Of a stretch of 64,000 nt of DNA, positions 8,975 through 18,213 are shown piece by piece (position 1 is the first letter of the stretch; each line of letters begins with the position of its first letter). The position numbers were made by a program, and so were the translations under genes. The notes under the pieces were generated by a model, which was not told the origin of the DNA, did no database searches, and worked only from the letters and a program-made list of their open reading frames with translations. The stretch spans positions 5,719,870 through 5,783,869 of the forward strand of contig NZ_CP126106.1 in NCBI RefSeq assembly GCF_030123325.1, written 5' to 3'. This stretch comes from Peribacillus simplex (GTDB lineage Bacteria > Bacillota > Bacilli > Bacillales > DSM-1321).

Positions 8975-9855
8975 GCTTCAAAGCCCCTCTCGACCTCTGA
9001 CCTTTGCGGCATGCCGCCTTGAGCGCCTAACTTCGTCACGGAAATGGAGGCTGCCCGGTTGGCGAATGACAAACATTCGTCAAAACTTTTTCCTTCTGCA
9101 ACGGCCACGGCAAAGGCAGCATTGAATGTATCCCCTGCGCCTGTTGTATCCACCGCTTCGACTTCAAAGCTTGGAACAACCTTTTCTTCATGTCCGTCAA
9201 AATAACGGACGCCATTTTTTCCTTCGGTAATGAATAATTTATTTGGATACTCAGTCAAGACTTTCGTTCTATCTCTCCCATTGAATAGAATCTCGAATTC
9301 ATGTTCATTCGGAGTAAGGAATGACGCCTGTTGAATGACAGCCTCACTTAGCTTGCGGGCGGGAGCTGGGTTCAATAGTAATCTCTTTTGAAGCGTGTTG
9401 CACATTTCAGCCAGATATTCCACGGTTTCCTCAGGTATTTCCTGCTGAACCATCACGATATCCGATTCCTCTATCACCTTTTTCGCCTTTTGTACATATT
9501 CGGGTGTAATGAAATCATTCGCACCTTTAACAACAATAATGCTGTTATCACCTTCCGAAAGGGTAATGTGTGCTGTCCCGGAAGCGGAACCTGTAACCGG
9601 TTCCACATACTCCGTATTTACATGATTTTTTTTCAGGTTTTCTAAGATGATCTCTCCATAGACATCATCCCCTACACATCCTACCATTGACACTTCTGCA
9701 CCAAGACGTGCTGCTGCAACAGCCTGATTGGCTCCCTTTCCTCCAGGGACCGTGATAAATGACTCTCCTAAAACCGTTTCCCCCGCCATTGGCCGCTTAG
9801 CCGATGTCACCACTAAATCCATTGAAGAACTTCCCACTACTGCAATTCTAATCAT
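8971..9855 (-). CDS. rbsK: ribokinase
   Basis: A 294-residue PfkB-family sugar kinase that phosphorylates ribose to ribose-5-phosphate with ATP. The two PfkB signatures are present: VPGGKGANQAVAAARLGA near residue 36 and DTTGAGDTFNAAFAVAVAEG near residue 240 with the catalytic aspartate in GAGD. The substrate-recognition NxD region (GSSSMDLVV) is at the N-terminus. Start and stop overlap rbsR and rbsD by ATGA, so R, K and D form a tightly coupled block. Confidence 0.95.
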   Translation of the reverse strand: MIRIAVVGSSSMDLVVTSAKRPMAGETVLGESFITVPGGKGANQAVAAARLGAEVSMVGCVGDDVYGEIILENLKKNHVNTEYVEPVTGSASGTAHITLSEGDNSIIVVKGANDFITPEYVQKAKKVIEESDIVMVQQEIPEETVEYLAEMCNTLQKRLLLNPAPARKLSEAVIQQASFLTPNEHEFEILFNGRDRTKVLTEYPNKLFITEGKNGVRYFDGHEEKVVPSFEVEAVDTTGAGDTFNAAFAVAVAEGKSFDECLSFANRAASISVTKLGAQGGMPQRSEVERGFEA

Positions 9856-10838
9856 GTCTTCTCCGCCTTCCTTCTCGTTGTTTGTCTCTCCACAAAAGAA
9901 ACAGGGAGCTTTTTATGTGTTACTTCCATTTTTTCTTGATTGATCTTTTTAATGAGCATTTCCGCCGCTTGTGCCCCCATCTCATAGGCTGGCTGCCGAA
10001 TTGTCGATAACGGTGGGTGCAATAACGCTGTGAAGGAGATATCATCATAGCCGATCAGTTGTATGTCTTCCGGTATCCGTATTCCCCGTTTTAAAATCTC
10101 TTGAAGTGCGGCAGCTGCAACAATATCATTACAAGCAATGATTCCATCCGTCTCCGGATATTGTTCGAACAGCTGCTTCACGCAAGTTTGGCCGCCCTGA
10201 AGTGTTAGGGATGAATCCATGACTTGCACGTTCACTTTTGCTTGTTTCAATTCCTCCAGTGATGCCATATACCGTTCATATACAGGCTTTATTTCGACTG
10301 GCCCCCTAATGAGGACGATATTCGTACTGCCTCTATCCAGCAATACGCGTGCTGCCAGCTTACCGCCTGTCTTTTGATCGGAATAAACAGCTGGTAATTT
10401 CTCTCCCGTACGGTCGAGAAGGACTACTGGAATATCCAGGTTATCGAAATTTTCATTGGCTTCTTCACTAGTGGAAGCAATCATGCCCACTACATTATTT
10501 TGCAAAAAAGTGTCAATATATTCTATTTCTTTATCTCTCTTTTCATCACTATTTCCAAAAATTAACCGATATCCAAATTGCTGCAGGTAATCCTCGACAC
10601 CTCTTGCCATTTCTGGGAAGAAGGGATTCGTAATGTCCGGCAAAATCAAACCAACCAATTTGGATTTACGTTTGTAGAGGGATCTTGCCACTTCATTCGG
10701 TTTATAATTTAATTTCTCAACGGCTGCCATGACCGCCTTTTTTGTGTCCTCATGTGCATAACCACTGCCATTCATAACTCTGGAAACCGTTGCCACAGAA
10801 ACCCCAGCTTCCTTTGCCACATCCCGAATAGTTGCCAA
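9852..10838 (-). CDS. rbsR: LacI-family repressor of the ribose operon
   Basis: A 328-residue LacI/GalR regulator. The helix-turn-helix ATIRDVAKEAGVSVATVSRV is at the extreme N-terminus, followed by the hinge helix KPNEVARSLYKRKSKLVGLI and a sugar-binding core (PDITNPFFPEMARGVED, GYDDISFTALLHPPLSTIRQP). The chosen start is a TTG at 10838 with GAGGGTG five bases upstream. An ATG further upstream (10877) would begin upstream of the operator and lacks a ribosome site. It heads the rbs operon and is expected to repress it until ribose is present. Confidence 0.93.
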   Translation of the reverse strand: MATIRDVAKEAGVSVATVSRVMNGSGYAHEDTKKAVMAAVEKLNYKPNEVARSLYKRKSKLVGLILPDITNPFFPEMARGVEDYLQQFGYRLIFGNSDEKRDKEIEYIDTFLQNNVVGMIASTSEEANENFDNLDIPVVLLDRTGEKLPAVYSDQKTGGKLAARVLLDRGSTNIVLIRGPVEIKPVYERYMASLEELKQAKVNVQVMDSSLTLQGGQTCVKQLFEQYPETDGIIACNDIVAAAALQEILKRGIRIPEDIQLIGYDDISFTALLHPPLSTIRQPAYEMGAQAAEMLIKKINQEKMEVTHKKLPVSFVERQTTRRKAEKT

Positions 10839-10860
10839 TATATCACCCTCAATAATTTTG

Positions 10861-10874
10861 TGTAACCGTTTACA
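10861..10874. promoter_or_regulatory. cre / RbsR-type operator
   Basis: The 14-base palindrome TGTAACCGTTTACA (minus-strand reading TGTAAACGGTTACA) matches the catabolite-response consensus TGWNANCGNTNWCA at every defined position. It lies just downstream of the predicted -10, where bound CcpA or RbsR would block transcription. Confidence 0.85.
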
Positions 10875-10890
10875 CATAGCTTATCACCAA

Positions 10891-10917
10891 ATTATAGGGA
10901 CGGCAAGCCCATTGCAA
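10891..10917 (-). promoter_or_regulatory. rbs operon promoter
   Basis: The -10 is TATAAT (10891-10896) and the -35 TTGCAA (10912-10917), with a short 15-base spacer, directly upstream of the operator. Other -35 choices are possible. Confidence 0.6.
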
Positions 10918-11001
10918 AGATAATTTTTAAGAAATTCGACCCAAAGAGGATAAAATAATCCTTTTGTTATCTGTTATCGCTCTATAATTTTTTCAACAAA
11001 A

Positions 11002-11124
11002 TTGATTGGAGCGGGTGTTTGAGACTCCTGCGGGAAAAGCACGTCTAGGGGAGACACCGCAGGCGCAAGCCGAGGAGGCTCCCTGACCGCCCGCGGAAAG
11101 CGAGTGCCTGGAGCGAAAATCAAC
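11002..11124 (+). repeat. GC-rich core repeat, copy 1 (solitary)
   Basis: About 123 bases, bounded by TTGATTGGAGCG and AATCAAC, containing GAGACTCCTGCGGGA, CGAGGAGGCTC and CGCGGAAAGCGAG blocks shared with three other places in the window. It has no GGC-ended flanking inverted repeats, and no coding frame is supported. Confidence 0.9.
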
Positions 11125-11143
11125 GATTAATTTGTAAAAAGCC

Positions 11144-11178
11144 AAAAGAAAACTGGCCCAAAAGTCTGAGCCAGTTTA
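11144..11178 (-). terminator. siderophore operon terminator
   Basis: On the minus strand AAACTGGC pairs with GCCAGTTT and is followed by TCTTTT, immediately after the stop of the last siderophore gene. Confidence 0.8.
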
Positions 11179-11181
11179 ACT

Positions 11182-12993
11182 TTATAGCGTTTTTGCAGGT
11201 AACTTTACATAAAGGGCATTATTCACATGCCCAAACTCAGATGCATGCGGACGATCTTCACCATCGCTATATCCATATTGAAGCATCCGATTTCTATTAA
11301 GGCAGAGTTTCGTTAATTTTGGCGCAAAGAAATTGAATGTATCGAAACGATCTTGTAGCATAGGGAATTTTTTCTGGTGTGTAAGGATTGCTTGGACGAC
11401 GCCTTCCCAAAAAGCATTCTCATCCAAAAGGGACCTCTTCATCAGAAGTGTTGACAAGTATCGGAAATGACAGATGAATAGTCCCGTGAAAATGAATTGA
11501 ACCAGCCCCTCGGGTTTCTCGCTTCTTAGTACTTTCCTTAAATCATCAGGAAGGCTGCTTAATTCAGGAAGCGGCTGATCACTGACGTTCACATCATCTA
11601 CAAAATCCTTGATGGCCAAACGGTGAGGCTTGTAATCCTTCAAAACTAAAATGGTATTTTGACCATGCGGCGAGAAGACCAATCCATATTGATAGATAAA
11701 ATGCAGTAATGGTGATAGGATGACGTCGAATAATTGAGCTGTCCAGGCTTCTGCAGTCAATCCCGATTTTTCAATAAGGCTTTCTACATATGGTTTCCCT
11801 TTGCTGTCCACATGTAAAAGGGACGCAAGCGTAATGGGCTTTTCGCCTTCTTCCATATAACTGTATATGCTTTCTCTCCAAATTCCACCCAGCATCTCTA
11901 AATATTGATAGGGCACATTCTCTAGTTTGGAATAATACGGGTGATCAACATTTAAACTGGCCACTTCACCAGGAAGCACTACTTTGCATTGTTCTTTCAA
12001 GAATGAATCATTTTCATAAATGTTCTTTATATACGTTGTGATTTTTGGGGCTATGACCGTGCGTTCAGCTGGCAATCCACGGTAGACCAGCGTATTTAAA
12101 ATGCTCATTGGCAGCTTGACGTGGTGTTTATCCTTATTCGATACATTAACGAATGTCCGGATGGATTGTTGCGGCAGATATTTATCAGGACCATTTCCCA
12201 AAGCTACGATCAGCCCTTTGGCCAAGTCATCGGTAAAGTTCTGGATGATTACATTCTTCCACTGCCATTCATGGACTGGGAGGTAGTAATAGTTTTCTGC
12301 GTTCAGCCCTTTCTCCGTCAATATCTTTGCAAATGATTTTTGGGTTTCCCCATCCAGTTCATTCACCATCAATTGCTTATAGGATAATGTTTCGACTGAA
12401 TTGAATTCACCCCTCGTTTTATGGATGGCAATCCAAGATAACTGAACTTCCTTCTGGTTTTCTGGAGCGAACTTCAAATAATCATCATAACCGAAACCGA
12501 TTCTTCCCTTGTTATAAGCAATCCAAGGGTGACCGCTCATTTCCCCTTCAAGTAATGCATAATCCAGTTCGACTAAATCATCTGCATCTCGTTCAGGTTT
12601 GGATAGCAATTGGAGATCCGCAAGCAGCGTATGATGGAATTCTTTGATTAAATGTCCTGTTGTTTCTGCAGTCATTCCAATTAATGGCTGGATGTCTAAA
12701 ATGAATTGAATGGCGTCATGGGCCTGTGTAAAGCCTTCCTTTTCACATACCTGAATCGACTCTGCCTGTACTTCATAGCTGTCAAAAAGACGGGGCGACG
12801 CCAAAAATTGATAGGCTTTCCCCTCATTTATCTTTAACTCATATAGGTTTCCCGCTGCCTTTTCGTTCAGAACAGCTGGATGGATCATATCTTCATACAT
12901 ATACTCAGAAATCATCTTGGCCAGCAGGTTTTGGTTTACTATCGACCAATTTTTTTCTGAAACCGCCTGTTCCACTTCATTTATGAACTGCAT
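11182..12993 (-). CDS. rhbF: IucA/IucC-family siderophore synthetase, RhbF/IucC-like
   Basis: A 603-residue NRPS-independent siderophore synthetase. The IucA/IucC domain includes LEGEMSGHPWIAYNKGRIGFG, LPVHEWQWKN (ATP- and substrate-binding region) and SIRTFVNVSNKDKHHVKLP. The C-terminal FhuF-like part has VFSPHGQNTILVLKDYKPHRLAIKDFVDD. Such enzymes activate citrate as an adenylate and condense it with a hydroxamate amine. As the last gene of rhbABCDEF it probably performs the second condensation, as RhbF is proposed to do. The ribosome site is GGGAAAGGGAG before ATG. Substrate is inferred from the operon. Confidence 0.9.
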   Translation of the reverse strand: MQFINEVEQAVSEKNWSIVNQNLLAKMISEYMYEDMIHPAVLNEKAAGNLYELKINEGKAYQFLASPRLFDSYEVQAESIQVCEKEGFTQAHDAIQFILDIQPLIGMTAETTGHLIKEFHHTLLADLQLLSKPERDADDLVELDYALLEGEMSGHPWIAYNKGRIGFGYDDYLKFAPENQKEVQLSWIAIHKTRGEFNSVETLSYKQLMVNELDGETQKSFAKILTEKGLNAENYYYLPVHEWQWKNVIIQNFTDDLAKGLIVALGNGPDKYLPQQSIRTFVNVSNKDKHHVKLPMSILNTLVYRGLPAERTVIAPKITTYIKNIYENDSFLKEQCKVVLPGEVASLNVDHPYYSKLENVPYQYLEMLGGIWRESIYSYMEEGEKPITLASLLHVDSKGKPYVESLIEKSGLTAEAWTAQLFDVILSPLLHFIYQYGLVFSPHGQNTILVLKDYKPHRLAIKDFVDDVNVSDQPLPELSSLPDDLRKVLRSEKPEGLVQFIFTGLFICHFRYLSTLLMKRSLLDENAFWEGVVQAILTHQKKFPMLQDRFDTFNFFAPKLTKLCLNRNRMLQYGYSDGEDRPHASEFGHVNNALYVKLPAKTL

Positions 12994-13015
12994 ATAATTC
13001 TCCCTTTCCCTTCTC

Positions 13016-14344
13016 TTAGTAAGCCATGACGGGTGTTTTTACACGGAATGACTGAAATGCACCCTTTGGCTCGGATGGATAAACTTCTTTACCTGCCAAT
13101 TGATTGATGATAATCGAATTTCGGAATGCTCCCAAGCCTAAATCCGGAGCACCCACACCATGTGTATGTATCTCGCCATTTTGAATGAAAAGGTGATTCG
13201 GTGTAGGGATGGCCGTTCCTACCCGATAGTCTTTCGTTATTGCAAGACGCCCTAAATCATCGCGGACTAAATGGTCCTCCATGGTTTCAAGGAATGCCGG
13301 AAGGGTTGATTTATAGCCCGTTCCAAAAACGATCGCCTCTGTGTCCACATCAAATTCGCTATCTTCCACCCACTGTCGGCATTTCAATCTCCAGCCATTT
13401 TCGGCGGGGGTAACGGCCGCAACTTCCGTCATGGCCCGAAGTTCAATGGAAAGTTTGGCATTTCCAATCGATTTTTCATACATTTTGTCAAAAATTGCTG
13501 CAATTGTCGTAGCACTGATCCCTTTATACAATAAATCCTGTTTCGGCAGGATTTCATCCTTCTTTTCCTGTGGCAGCCGATAAAAGAAATCAAGGTAATC
13601 CGGAGTGAAGTATTCCAACCCGAGTTTTGAATATTCCATAGGGAAGAATCCCTTTGATCTTGTATACCAGTTTAGCTGGTAGCCATTTTCCTCCTGCTCA
13701 TTAAGCAGATCCAGAAAGACCTCCGCTGCACTCTGTCCAGAACCAACAACGGTTACGGATTTTTTCTTTAAAACATTTTCTTTATTCCGTAAATAATCGG
13801 CCGAATGCAGGATGTTCTCTCCCATATATGGATGAAAGGCCGATGGAACGGTCGGAGCGCTGCCAATTCCCATGACTACATGACGGCTATAATAGACTTC
13901 GACCTTTTGTGTTTGTGCATCCCTTACACTGATTTGATAGCAGGGTTCACCTTGATCCCCTATATATTCAACCGCCTCCACCGCTTTTCCAAAACGGCAG
14001 CTATCAAGTTGATGGGCAGTCCAGCGGCAATAATCGTTATATTCTTTTCGTGGAATCAAGAATTTTTCAAGAAAGTAGAAATGATAAAGCCGATCATGCT
14101 GCTGTAAATAATTCAGGTAACTATATGGGCTTGTCACATCTGCCATGCTGACTAGATCGGCAAAGAAAGGTACCTGCAGAGTTGTCCCTTCCAACAGCAT
14201 CCCTTCATGCCAATTAAATTCCCGCTTTTTCTCAAAAAAGACGGCATTCAGCTCCGGGGTTTTCTCCAAAAGGGCTGCAAGTCCAAGGTTAAAGGGTCCT
14301 ATCCCTATCCCTACCAGGTCATAGATAGATTGTTGCTTCTCCAT
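13016..14344 (-). CDS. rhbE: N-hydroxylating flavin monooxygenase, RhbE/IucD-like
   Basis: A 442-residue FAD- and NADPH-dependent N-hydroxylase of the lysine/ornithine monooxygenase family. The FAD site is VGIGIGPFNLGLAALL near the N-terminus, and the NADPH site is VTVVGSGQSAAEVFLDLL near residue 210. Further typical stretches are VPFFADLVSMADVTSPYS and FGTGYKS. In the rhizobactin pathway RhbE hydroxylates an amine derived from 1,3-diaminopropane. The start at 14344 (MEKQQSIYDLVG) follows GAGGAAGTGG; upstream codons of the longer frame overlap the acetyltransferase gene. It overlaps rhbD by 26 bases. Confidence 0.9.
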   Translation of the reverse strand: MEKQQSIYDLVGIGIGPFNLGLAALLEKTPELNAVFFEKKREFNWHEGMLLEGTTLQVPFFADLVSMADVTSPYSYLNYLQQHDRLYHFYFLEKFLIPRKEYNDYCRWTAHQLDSCRFGKAVEAVEYIGDQGEPCYQISVRDAQTQKVEVYYSRHVVMGIGSAPTVPSAFHPYMGENILHSADYLRNKENVLKKKSVTVVGSGQSAAEVFLDLLNEQEENGYQLNWYTRSKGFFPMEYSKLGLEYFTPDYLDFFYRLPQEKKDEILPKQDLLYKGISATTIAAIFDKMYEKSIGNAKLSIELRAMTEVAAVTPAENGWRLKCRQWVEDSEFDVDTEAIVFGTGYKSTLPAFLETMEDHLVRDDLGRLAITKDYRVGTAIPTPNHLFIQNGEIHTHGVGAPDLGLGAFRNSIIINQLAGKEVYPSEPKGAFQSFRVKTPVMAY

Positions 14345-14903
14345 ACTTCCACTTCCTCTCGAAGTTCTCCCGTGTACATGACATAAGTAATGCTGTTTTA
14401 TCTGGGAGCTCAATTTCTTTAATTGGGGTAAACCCGCACTTTTCAAATAAGTAAATCATCTTTGCATTTCTAATATCCGGTTCAGCCATCACTTTTTTTG
14501 TTTTCGCAGAAAGCAGTTGGTATTTCACCATTGCACGTAAAAACGGCAAAGCCAGTCCTTTTCCTAGATAATCCGGATCACCTATGAGTAAATGAATGCC
14601 TTGATCTCCCTCTTCGGATTCATAAAAACCTTCGATGATATCGCCTTTTACCCAATACGATTCCCAATAGCTCATGGGAATGGAGTCCAGACAGCCTAAA
14701 TAGAGTGTTTGGTGTGTATCAGCCAATGCCTTCTTTAAATGAACGGCGAATTTTTCTTTTGTGAAATTCAAATTCCAGTAGGGAATCACATGATCTTCAT
14801 GCATCCATTTATGCAGTGTATCCAAATCCTTCTCAAATTCGACTTTGACAAATGAAAGCTGTTGATTACGGTCCTTCAGCATTTCTTCATAACTATTTTT
14901 CAT
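14319..14903 (-). CDS. rhbD: siderophore acetyltransferase, RhbD/IucB-like
   Basis: A 194-residue GNAT-fold acyltransferase of the IucB/AlcB type, with HKWMHEDHVIPYWNLNFT, MSYWESYWVKGDIIEGFY, and a GIHLLIGDPDYLGKGLALPF acetyl-CoA site. It should acetylate the hydroxylamine of N-hydroxy-1,3-diaminopropane to the hydroxamate. The frame extends upstream to 14993 within rhbC; the ATG at 14903 (MKNSYEEMLKD), overlapping the rhbC stop by 11 bases, fits the family length. No strong ribosome site is visible, so translation is probably coupled. Confidence 0.88.
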   Translation of the reverse strand: MKNSYEEMLKDRNQQLSFVKVEFEKDLDTLHKWMHEDHVIPYWNLNFTKEKFAVHLKKALADTHQTLYLGCLDSIPMSYWESYWVKGDIIEGFYESEEGDQGIHLLIGDPDYLGKGLALPFLRAMVKYQLLSAKTKKVMAEPDIRNAKMIYLFEKCGFTPIKEIELPDKTALLMSCTRENFERKWKYGEATIYL

Positions 14904-16701
14904 GGACAGCCATAACCCCCTGCGCGAACGGATTATCAATCGTTGTATAAACGGATTGTGTCTCAAGTGAACCGACAAGCTCATCCATATCATGGAATCG
15001 TGTCAGTAAATTAGCCTTACACGATAATTCCCGGGCATGAAGCAACTTTGAAACAACTCGATTCACCCCTTCATCTTCGCTTTCCTTGCTGCATATTTCC
15101 AATTGTTCCTGAACGAGCTGTAACAGTTTGATCTCTGATGCTAATCCTTCCGTACCAAAATTATTGATTAAGCCTAATAAGTGATTGAAAAAGAAATAGT
15201 ATTGCAGTCTTTCTTCAGCGACTTCATCAGAACAAATCGTGAAGCTTTTTTCACTTAGTTCAGGCAAGATCTTCAACAGCCTATCCACTTTGGATTCACA
15301 ATAGTAATACCCTTGATTATCACGATAATAAAAAGTGGCTGGATAACCATCTTGAAGTTGAATGATGGAATTTTGTTGATGGGCTTCCAAAACAATTCCA
15401 TACTCTTCAAAAAGCCAAAGCATCGGTTTTAATGTCCTTGACAGATAGGTTTTGAACCAATCCTTACTTACTTCTTCGGTACTGCGGTTTTCTTCAGCTG
15501 ATAATTTGCGGATGATCGCTCCAAGCCTTGATGGTGCACCATAGGCATTATCCTGACATAAGCCGGCAATCAGGCTTGCTTGTTTATCGTTTTCATAAAA
15601 AGGGTTTTCCCGGATATCGACATCGAATCCCGATTCTTGCTCGGTTGTTTTGATCGTTAGGTAAGCAGGGTCCTTGATGATTTGGAAGGATGGGTGCCGT
15701 TCTTTTAGATCGTCGCCCACTTTAGAATCTATTAATTTAGCAATTTCCACACCACGATCTAATTCTTTTTGCAGATTTGCACGTAAGGAATTCGTGATTT
15801 TAACCGGAACGGAAAATTTGTACATATATCTTGATGTGGCACTATATACCGTCCTAAATGAAGAGGTGGCCGTGAATTTTTTCCCAAGCGGTCCAGCATA
15901 AACTAGTGACCCTTGCTCGATCAGCCTCTTGACCTCTTCTTTTTCAATGAGCACTTTTGCCTGGAGCGGGTGTGCCGGGATGATGATGAATTTGCTTTCC
16001 TTTTGGCAATACGTGCCCCTGAATTCACTGGAAATCTCCAAGTCCCCGGCTAATTCCTGTTTAATGATCTCACTTGCCGAAAGGACTTCACTGGAATCCT
16101 GGATGACAATCGAAGGTTCTGCCAGGAAGTAGTGCAGCTGAAACTGCCCTTTTAATTCGGGTGAATAGATCCATTCCTCTTTTTCTGAAATGCCCTGCTT
16201 GCTTTTCGGTGTCGGGTGGAACAGGTGCCCGAATAAAAGTGACTGCTCTGCTTCGATGTAGGTGAAATCAGGACTTTGAAGTGCATCAATGTCTTCCGTC
16301 CTGGCTTCAACATACCGTTGAATATTTTGGCTGCTTAGGATGACCCGCAGCATCAATTCATCCTCACTATCCGTCCGGCCCTGCTCATTCAATAATTCTT
16401 TAGAAACGATCGAGACCATTGTCACGTAATCTAATTCATGTACTTGCTTGGATGCCGTTTGATAGTAAATCGGGAAGTTAAAAATATGACGCCCCGTTTC
16501 CGACCAATATTTAAGCGGAACAAGCAATGCAATATCTTGGGACATGAGCTTACTGACCACTAATGAATCCGGAATGGCCCCATCCAAATTCGGCCAGTTT
16601 TTCGTTTCTTCTAAACTGTAATTTCCGGTTTCCCGGAAATAACAATTCAGAAAGCTTTGCATTGTCGCCCTTTCAGCTATTTGCTTACCATTCATCTTCA
16701 T
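14893..16701 (-). CDS. rhbC: IucA/IucC-family siderophore synthetase, RhbC/IucA-like
   Basis: A 602-residue second NRPS-independent synthetase. Features include LLFGHLFHPTPKSKQG (the HPTPK motif of the family), FIIIPAHPLQAKVLIEKE, TATSSFRTVYSA, and a C-terminal FhuF-like part with LFEEYGIVLEAHQQNSIIQL. In rhizobactin and schizokinen synthesis RhbC-type enzymes perform the first citrate-amine condensation; this role is inferred from the operon. The start overlaps the rhbB stop by four bases (ATGA). Confidence 0.9.
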   Translation of the reverse strand: MKMNGKQIAERATMQSFLNCYFRETGNYSLEETKNWPNLDGAIPDSLVVSKLMSQDIALLVPLKYWSETGRHIFNFPIYYQTASKQVHELDYVTMVSIVSKELLNEQGRTDSEDELMLRVILSSQNIQRYVEARTEDIDALQSPDFTYIEAEQSLLFGHLFHPTPKSKQGISEKEEWIYSPELKGQFQLHYFLAEPSIVIQDSSEVLSASEIIKQELAGDLEISSEFRGTYCQKESKFIIIPAHPLQAKVLIEKEEVKRLIEQGSLVYAGPLGKKFTATSSFRTVYSATSRYMYKFSVPVKITNSLRANLQKELDRGVEIAKLIDSKVGDDLKERHPSFQIIKDPAYLTIKTTEQESGFDVDIRENPFYENDKQASLIAGLCQDNAYGAPSRLGAIIRKLSAEENRSTEEVSKDWFKTYLSRTLKPMLWLFEEYGIVLEAHQQNSIIQLQDGYPATFYYRDNQGYYYCESKVDRLLKILPELSEKSFTICSDEVAEERLQYYFFFNHLLGLINNFGTEGLASEIKLLQLVQEQLEICSKESEDEGVNRVVSKLLHARELSCKANLLTRFHDMDELVGSLETQSVYTTIDNPFAQGVMAVHEK

Positions 16702-18206
16702 TCCTCCATTATCTTGAACATTTCACCTAATACTCGGATTTCGTCTAAAATTCCCTCTATGTGTTCAAGGCTTGTCATTGGATTCAATAGTGTCATTTTT
16801 AAATATACCTGTCCGTCAAAACGCGTTTTTGCTAAAAATGCCCGTCCGCTTTTCAGTAATTCTTGCTGAATCTGTTTATTTAATAGATTTACTAACTGAT
16901 CACTTTCACCCACGGGATTATAACGGAATACAACCGCATTCAATTCAGGTTCTTTATTTAATACTGTGAATCCTTCCTCCTTATCGATCTTCGCTGCCAC
17001 TTCACGTGCAAGATGGCAAGTATAGTCGATCATTTCGGCAAAGGTATCCAGTCCAACGACCTTCAATGACATCCAGAGTTTCAATGCGTCGAACCTTCTC
17101 GTCGTTTGAACCGATTTATTGACTAAGTGAACCATGCCCTCGGCTTCATCTTCCTGAGGATTCAAGTAATCGGCATGATGCTGGATATATTGAAATGAGT
17201 TGCTGTCAGAGACAAGAAAAGCACCACAACTGATGGGTTGATAGAATAATTTGTGAAAATCAACCGTAATCGAGTCGGCCCGTTCAATTCCGCTGATTAA
17301 CTCTTTGTAATCCTTACTTAAAATCATCGCGCCTCCATATGCGGCGTCCACATGCAGCCATATCCCATTCTTCCTTGCAGCTTCGGACAATTCGTGTAAT
17401 GGATCGATTGAACCGAAATCCGTTGTTCCACAAGTTGCAACGATGGCAAATGGCAGTAAACCCTGTTCCTCTAGAATCGACATTTGAAGATTTAATTCAT
17501 CCATGGACAGACGGTGATTTGAATCCGTTTTAATCGTGACTACAGCCTGTTCACCAAGACCCAGCTGTGCCGCTGATTTACGGACCGTAAAGTGGGCAGC
17601 CTCGGAGCATAAAATCCGCAATTTTTTCGCCTCGACTGGCAAACCTTGCTGCTGAACATCCACACCCCAGAAACGCTTACAATAAGCGTCCCTCGCCAAT
17701 AGCAGTCCCATATAATTAGATTGGGTTCCACCGCTAGTGAAAATCCCATCCGCTTGTTCAGGTAACCCCGCCTGGCTGCACAGCCAATCTATTAAACTCT
17801 CTTCAACGAAGGTGGCCGCCGAGCTTTGGTCCCATGAATCCATGGATTGATTCAACGTACCTATAATCATTTCGGCAGCCACGGCAGGTATTAATGTCGG
17901 GCAATGCAAATGTCCGATACAAGTGGGGCTGTGTACATTGATGCTGTCGTTAATAACAAACTCTGCCAGCTCATCCGCTACCGCTTCCATTGTCTTCCCT
18001 TTTAGAGAAGCAAGGGACAGCTCGTTTAATCTTGCTTCGATTTCATACGGTTTTTTCCCAGAGTATGGTGAATCGTTCCCTTTTAAAAAGTCCGTCAGCT
18101 TTTTTTCAATGATTTTTAATGACTGGCTGTAGTTATTGAAACCTTCTTCGTTATTCAAGAACAATCGAGAATAAGCAAAATCCGTTCTATTTATCATTTC
18201 GATCAT
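16698..18206 (-). CDS. rhbB: L-2,4-diaminobutyrate decarboxylase
   Basis: A 502-residue PLP-dependent group II decarboxylase that turns 2,4-diaminobutyrate into 1,3-diaminopropane. Motifs include SPTCIGHLHCPTLIPAVAAE, FTSGGTQSNYMGLLLARD, the aspartate region WLHVDAAYGGAMILS and the PLP lysine in SITVDFHKLFYQPISCGAFL. A GAGGGTG site lies eight bases before the ATG, and the gene starts eight bases after rhbA. The pairing with a diaminobutyrate aminotransferase is the hallmark of the rhizobactin/schizokinen route. Confidence 0.92.
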   Translation of the reverse strand: MIEMINRTDFAYSRLFLNNEEGFNNYSQSLKIIEKKLTDFLKGNDSPYSGKKPYEIEARLNELSLASLKGKTMEAVADELAEFVINDSINVHSPTCIGHLHCPTLIPAVAAEMIIGTLNQSMDSWDQSSAATFVEESLIDWLCSQAGLPEQADGIFTSGGTQSNYMGLLLARDAYCKRFWGVDVQQQGLPVEAKKLRILCSEAAHFTVRKSAAQLGLGEQAVVTIKTDSNHRLSMDELNLQMSILEEQGLLPFAIVATCGTTDFGSIDPLHELSEAARKNGIWLHVDAAYGGAMILSKDYKELISGIERADSITVDFHKLFYQPISCGAFLVSDSNSFQYIQHHADYLNPQEDEAEGMVHLVNKSVQTTRRFDALKLWMSLKVVGLDTFAEMIDYTCHLAREVAAKIDKEEGFTVLNKEPELNAVVFRYNPVGESDQLVNLLNKQIQQELLKSGRAFLAKTRFDGQVYLKMTLLNPMTSLEHIEGILDEIRVLGEMFKIMEE

Positions 18207-18213
18207 TGTTCAT

